A stretch of 9,875 nucleotides of DNA from Alectryocaccomicrobium faecavium (GTDB lineage Bacteria > Bacillota > Clostridia > Christensenellales > Aristaeellaceae), in the NCBI GenBank assembly GCA_018713425.1, contig DVOT01000220.1, positions 1 to 9,875 of the forward strand, given 5' to 3'. The number at the start of each line of letters is the position of its first letter. The first letter of the stretch is position 1. Below the pieces are notes generated by a model that was not told the origin of the DNA, did not search any database, and saw nothing but the letters and a program-made list of their open reading frames with translations. The position numbers and the translations under genes were made by a program. Positions 6,569 through 9,875 of this stretch are shown one piece after another.

Positions 6569-6591
6569 GGCGCTGCAAAGGAGGAAACGCC

Positions 6592-8442
6592 ATGGAAGAC
6601 GCAAAGCAAATCACCCGGCCCCAATATGGTATGGGGCAAAACGTGCTCTACATGCTGCGCACGGCCTGGCGCACGCGCAAAAGCGTGATCGCGCTGTGCG
6701 CCGCGCAGGCGCTGCTCGGCGTGGCGAGCGCGGCGGTGGGCATGTTCTTCGCCCCGGCGGCGCTGGGCGCGATTGAAGCGGGCGCACCGCTTGCGCGCCT
6801 GCTGGGAATCATCGGCGCGTTCTCGCTCGCGCTGATGCTCCTCGGCGCCCTGGCCGCATACGCATCTGCCAACACAGAATTCGGCCGCATCCAGGTGCGC
6901 ATGGAGCTTTTTTCCCGCACCATGCACAAAAGCGCCACCACCGCGCTGGCCAACGCGGAAAACCCCGCCTTCCAGGAAAAATCGGCCAAGGCCAACGCCG
7001 CCATGAATGGCAACGCTGCCGCCGGGGAGGCCGTTTGGGATACGCTGCGCCAGATTCTGGAAAACGCTCTGGGTTTCCTTCTATATCTTTCGCTGCTCAC
7101 CGCGCTCGACCCATTGCTCGTGGCCGTAACGCTGGCGACCAGCGCGGCGGGCTTTTTCAGCGCCCATCGCATCCTGGGCTGGGGCTACCGCCACCGCCGC
7201 GAGGAAGAAAAGCCCCTCAAGCGAATGGATTACGTCCTGAACCAGGCAAAGAATACTGCCCTGGGCAAAGACCTGCGCATTTTCGGCATGCGGCCCTGGA
7301 TTGAAGAGGTGTTTAGCAGCGCGCGGCGCGCCTATCATTCCTTCCACGCGCGCGCCGGCAAACGCTATTTTCTGGCCGACGCCATCGATGCGCTGCTCGC
7401 CCTGGCGCGCAACGGCGTGGCCTATGCCTATCTCATCGCGAAGACCCTGTCCGGCGAATTGACGGTGGCAGAATTCTTGCTGTACTTTTCTGCCATCAGC
7501 GGCTTCACCACATGGGTCACGGGCATCCTTTCTTCCTTCACCACGCTGCACCGGCAAAGCCTGGAGCTTTCCACCATACGCGAATTTTGGGCGTATCCCG
7601 AACCGCTTCCATTGGAAGGCGGAGAAATGCCGCCCGCGCTCCGGCCGGGCGATGCATGCGCACTGGAACTGTACGACGTTTCCTTTCGCTATCCAGGCGC
7701 GGAAAAAGACGTGCTTTCGCACATCAATCTGACCATCGCGCCGGGCGAAAAGCTGGCCATCGTAGGCCTGAATGGCGCGGGCAAAACCACGCTGGTAAAG
7801 CTTCTGTGCGGGTTTTACGACCCGACCGGCGGCGAAGTGCGGCTGAACGGCCGCAACATCCGGCCCTTCAACCGCCCCGCGTACTATGCCCTACTGGGCG
7901 CCGTGTACCAGAACTTTTCCCTGGCGCCTGCGAGCATCGCGCAAAACGTGGCGCAGGATCTGGAAGGCTTCGACCGCGCGCGCGTGCAAAACTGCCTGGA
8001 AAAGGCCGGGCTGGGAACCAAGATCCGCTCCCTGCCCCGTGGCATGGATACCCATCTGGTGAAAGAAGTCTATGAAGATGCGGAGGAACTTTCCGGCGGC
8101 GAGATACAGCGGCTGATGCTGGCCCGCGCGCTCTATAAGGACGCGCCCATCCTCGTGCTCGACGAGCCGACCGCCGCGCTCGACCCCATTGCCGAGAGCG
8201 ATATCTACGAAAAGTATCGCGAAATGACCGCCGGTCGCACCTCCATTTACATTTCCCATCGTCTGGCTTCCACGCGTTTTTGCGACCGCATCCTCCTGCT
8301 GGCGGATGGAAAAATCGCTGAAGAGGGCACGCACGAGGCGCTGATGGCCAAAGGCGGGGAATACGCCCGCCTGTTTGAAATCCAAAGCCGCTATTACCGG
8401 GAGGGAGGGGAAGACGATGGCGGAAGCAACGCAAGTGAATAA
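6592..8442 (+). CDS. ABC exporter, fused membrane and ATPase domains (subunit 1)
   Basis: This 616-residue half-transporter of the exporter class has an N-terminal membrane domain with hydrophobic segments at roughly 31-60, 67-92, 160-190 and 265-320, and a C-terminal ATPase. The ATPase motifs are complete: A-loop VSFRYPG, Walker A GLNGAGKT (392-399), Q-loop Q440, signature LSGGE (500-504; Gln is commoner than Glu at the last place), Walker B ILVLDE (520-525) with catalytic E525, and switch H556 (YISHR). The ATG is set by AAAGGAGG (6578-6585) and ends a 93-bp gap after the kinase; the frame is open further upstream only as a shadow of the kinase. It overlaps the next ABC gene by 26 bp, so the two products probably form a heterodimer. 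No peptidase or substrate-binding domain is visible; the substrate may be a peptide, lipid or drug. Confidence 0.93.
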   Translation: MEDAKQITRPQYGMGQNVLYMLRTAWRTRKSVIALCAAQALLGVASAAVGMFFAPAALGAIEAGAPLARLLGIIGAFSLALMLLGALAAYASANTEFGRIQVRMELFSRTMHKSATTALANAENPAFQEKSAKANAAMNGNAAAGEAVWDTLRQILENALGFLLYLSLLTALDPLLVAVTLATSAAGFFSAHRILGWGYRHRREEEKPLKRMDYVLNQAKNTALGKDLRIFGMRPWIEEVFSSARRAYHSFHARAGKRYFLADAIDALLALARNGVAYAYLIAKTLSGELTVAEFLLYFSAISGFTTWVTGILSSFTTLHRQSLELSTIREFWAYPEPLPLEGGEMPPALRPGDACALELYDVSFRYPGAEKDVLSHINLTIAPGEKLAIVGLNGAGKTTLVKLLCGFYDPTGGEVRLNGRNIRPFNRPAYYALLGAVYQNFSLAPASIAQNVAQDLEGFDRARVQNCLEKAGLGTKIRSLPRGMDTHLVKEVYEDAEELSGGEIQRLMLARALYKDAPILVLDEPTAALDPIAESDIYEKYREMTAGRTSIYISHRLASTRFCDRILLLADGKIAEEGTHEALMAKGGEYARLFEIQSRYYREGGEDDGGSNASE

Positions 8443-9875
8443 AGTGCCCCCGCGCGAAGCGCTGCGCCTGAACTGGCGCGCTCTGGGGCTATTGTGGAAA
8501 GAGCGCCCGCAGCTGATTCTGTCCATGGCGTTGAGTAGCGCCGCCGGTTCCCTCGCGCCCTATATCGGCATTTTCTTTTCCGCGCGCATCTTAAACGAGC
8601 TTTCTGGCGCGTGCAACGCGCAGACGCTTGCGCGCCTGGTATCCTGGGCGCTTATCACCGCGGCCCTTTGGGCGCTGGCACAGGGCGCGGCGCGGCGCTG
8701 GTGCGAATGCGAGCGCGCAATCCTGTGGCACCTGTGCGAAAAAATCCACAATTTCCCCATGCTGCGCATGGACTTCGCGCGCGTAGACGATCCCCACACG
8801 CACGATCTATGTTCGCAGATCGCGCAAAACCAAAACTGGGGCGGGTGGGGGCTACCTTATGTGTATTTCTCCGCAGAAAATTCCCTTAAGGCGCTGGCGC
8901 AGATCGCAGGCGCAGTGGCGCTGAGCGCATCTTTATTCACGCTCCCCGTGCCCGAAAGCGCGGGCGCGCTCACCATGCTGAATCACCCGGTTTTCATTCT
9001 GGTTCTGGCCGCCGCCATGCTGGGCGCCACAGCGCTCGCCCCCCTTCTGAGCTATCGCTCCGATCAGCATTGGATACGCAACGCGGAAAACGTGAAAGAG
9101 GTCAACCGCTTTTTTGGCTTCGCTTTTTCGCTGGTGGGTCTTTCCAAAAATTGGCTGGATGTGCGCACCTACCGGCAAGAGCGCTATATCGTACCCATCA
9201 TCAGCGTCCTCATCGATAAGCTTTGCAAGCCGGACAGCTGGATTGCCCGCCGCGGCCGGGGTAGCATGGGCCTGCTAATGGCGCTCTCGGCCAGCGTCCC
9301 CCACCTGCTCACCGCGCTGGTATATGGTTTCGTATGCCTCAAGGCGTATGGCGGCGCGTTCGGCATCGGTTCGGTCACGCAGTACATCGGCGCCGTCACC
9401 GCCCTATCCGGCGGCCTTTCCGCGCTGCTGCAGGCGCTGGGCGAAGTGCGCAACAACGCCGCGTTTTTGCGCACCACCTTTGAATACCTGGATCTGCCCA
9501 GCGAAATGCACCAGGGCACGCTCACCGTGGAAAAGCGCAACGACCGAAAATACGAAATCGAGCTGCGCGACGTTTCCTTCCGCTACCCGGGCAGCGAAGT
9601 GTGGGCGCTGCACCACGTGAACCTTTCCTTCCGCATTGGCGAGCGGCTGGCCGTGGTCGGCGAAAACGGCAGCGGCAAGACCACTTTCATCAAGCTGCTC
9701 TGCCGCCTCTACGATCCCACGGAGGGGGAGATCCGCCTAAACGGCATCGATATCCGCAAATACCGCTACGACGAATACCTATCTCTGTTTTCCGTGGTAT
9801 TCCAGGATTTCCAGCTGTTGGCCTTCCCGCTGGGGGAAAATATGGCTGCCAGCGCGCATTTCGACGCCGCACGCG
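8417..9875 (+). CDS. ABC exporter subunit 2 (partial, runs off the window)
   Basis: The frame from ATG 8417 stays open to the window edge, giving 486 codons. GGGAGGGGAAG precedes the start, inside the end of subunit 1, so translation is probably coupled. The product is a second TMD-NBD half-transporter. Hydrophobic segments include about 35-58, 69-90, a pair near 160-210, and two more around 280-350. The ATPase begins near 380 with A-loop VSFRYPG (Y390), Walker A GENGSGKT (415-422) and Q-loop VFQDF (Q463). The signature, Walker B and H-loop lie beyond the edge, so whether this ATPase site is fully catalytic cannot be judged. The membrane part is clearly diverged from subunit 1, as expected for a heterodimer rather than a recent duplication. 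It carries several cysteines and tryptophans in the first 130 residues. Confidence 0.93.
   Translation, partial: MAEATQVNKVPPREALRLNWRALGLLWKERPQLILSMALSSAAGSLAPYIGIFFSARILNELSGACNAQTLARLVSWALITAALWALAQGAARRWCECERAILWHLCEKIHNFPMLRMDFARVDDPHTHDLCSQIAQNQNWGGWGLPYVYFSAENSLKALAQIAGAVALSASLFTLPVPESAGALTMLNHPVFILVLAAAMLGATALAPLLSYRSDQHWIRNAENVKEVNRFFGFAFSLVGLSKNWLDVRTYRQERYIVPIISVLIDKLCKPDSWIARRGRGSMGLLMALSASVPHLLTALVYGFVCLKAYGGAFGIGSVTQYIGAVTALSGGLSALLQALGEVRNNAAFLRTTFEYLDLPSEMHQGTLTVEKRNDRKYEIELRDVSFRYPGSEVWALHHVNLSFRIGERLAVVGENGSGKTTFIKLLCRLYDPTEGEIRLNGIDIRKYRYDEYLSLFSVVFQDFQLLAFPLGENMAASAHFDAAR

Noticed and set aside
6199..6591. Upstream extension of the first ABC gene into the kinase gene
   Set aside because: The frame is open, but the translation is a low-complexity shadow of the GHKL domain. 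The strong ribosome site at 6578-6585 and the family N-terminus fix the start at 6592.

Overview
The window most likely comes from a high-GC member of the Firmicutes (Clostridia-type). It carries a complete ctsR-mcsA-mcsB-clpC heat-shock operon, an arrangement essentially limited to that phylum. Codons are rich in G/C at the third position. Ribosome binding sites are of the AGGAGG type, and two good sigma-A promoters are visible. The species cannot be named from the sequence alone.

Left edge (1-330): the last 34 codons of an unidentified plus-strand gene, a doubtful 22-codon ORF behind a strong Shine-Dalgarno site, and an 18-bp inverted repeat between the converging ends of that gene and clpC.

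Minus strand (331-4855): a promoter (TTGATT, 16-bp spacer, TATAAT) is followed directly by a near-consensus CtsR operator. The tightly packed genes ctsR, mcsA, mcsB and clpC come next. CtsR represses the operon. McsB is a protein-arginine kinase activated by McsA; in studied relatives it inactivates CtsR and marks proteins for the ClpC unfoldase working with ClpP.

Divergent intergenic region (4794-5128): the CtsR-controlled promoter fires left. A TTGACC-17-TATAAT promoter fires right into the second operon.

Plus strand (5129-9875): a LytTR response regulator and a small GHKL histidine kinase with no membrane or sensor region form a two-component pair. A 93-bp gap follows. It holds two identical copies of GCAATTCATCCCC exactly 21 bp apart, a layout typical of LytTR regulator sites. 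Next come a hairpin, a -10 box without a good -35, and two overlapping genes for full TMD-NBD ABC exporters; the second runs off the window. The simplest reading is that the regulator activates the exporter pair, which probably forms a heterodimer. The exported substrate and the signal sensed are unknown, and no peptide precursor, immunity or modification gene lies in the window. This cassette, with its predicted operator, is the part most worth following up.
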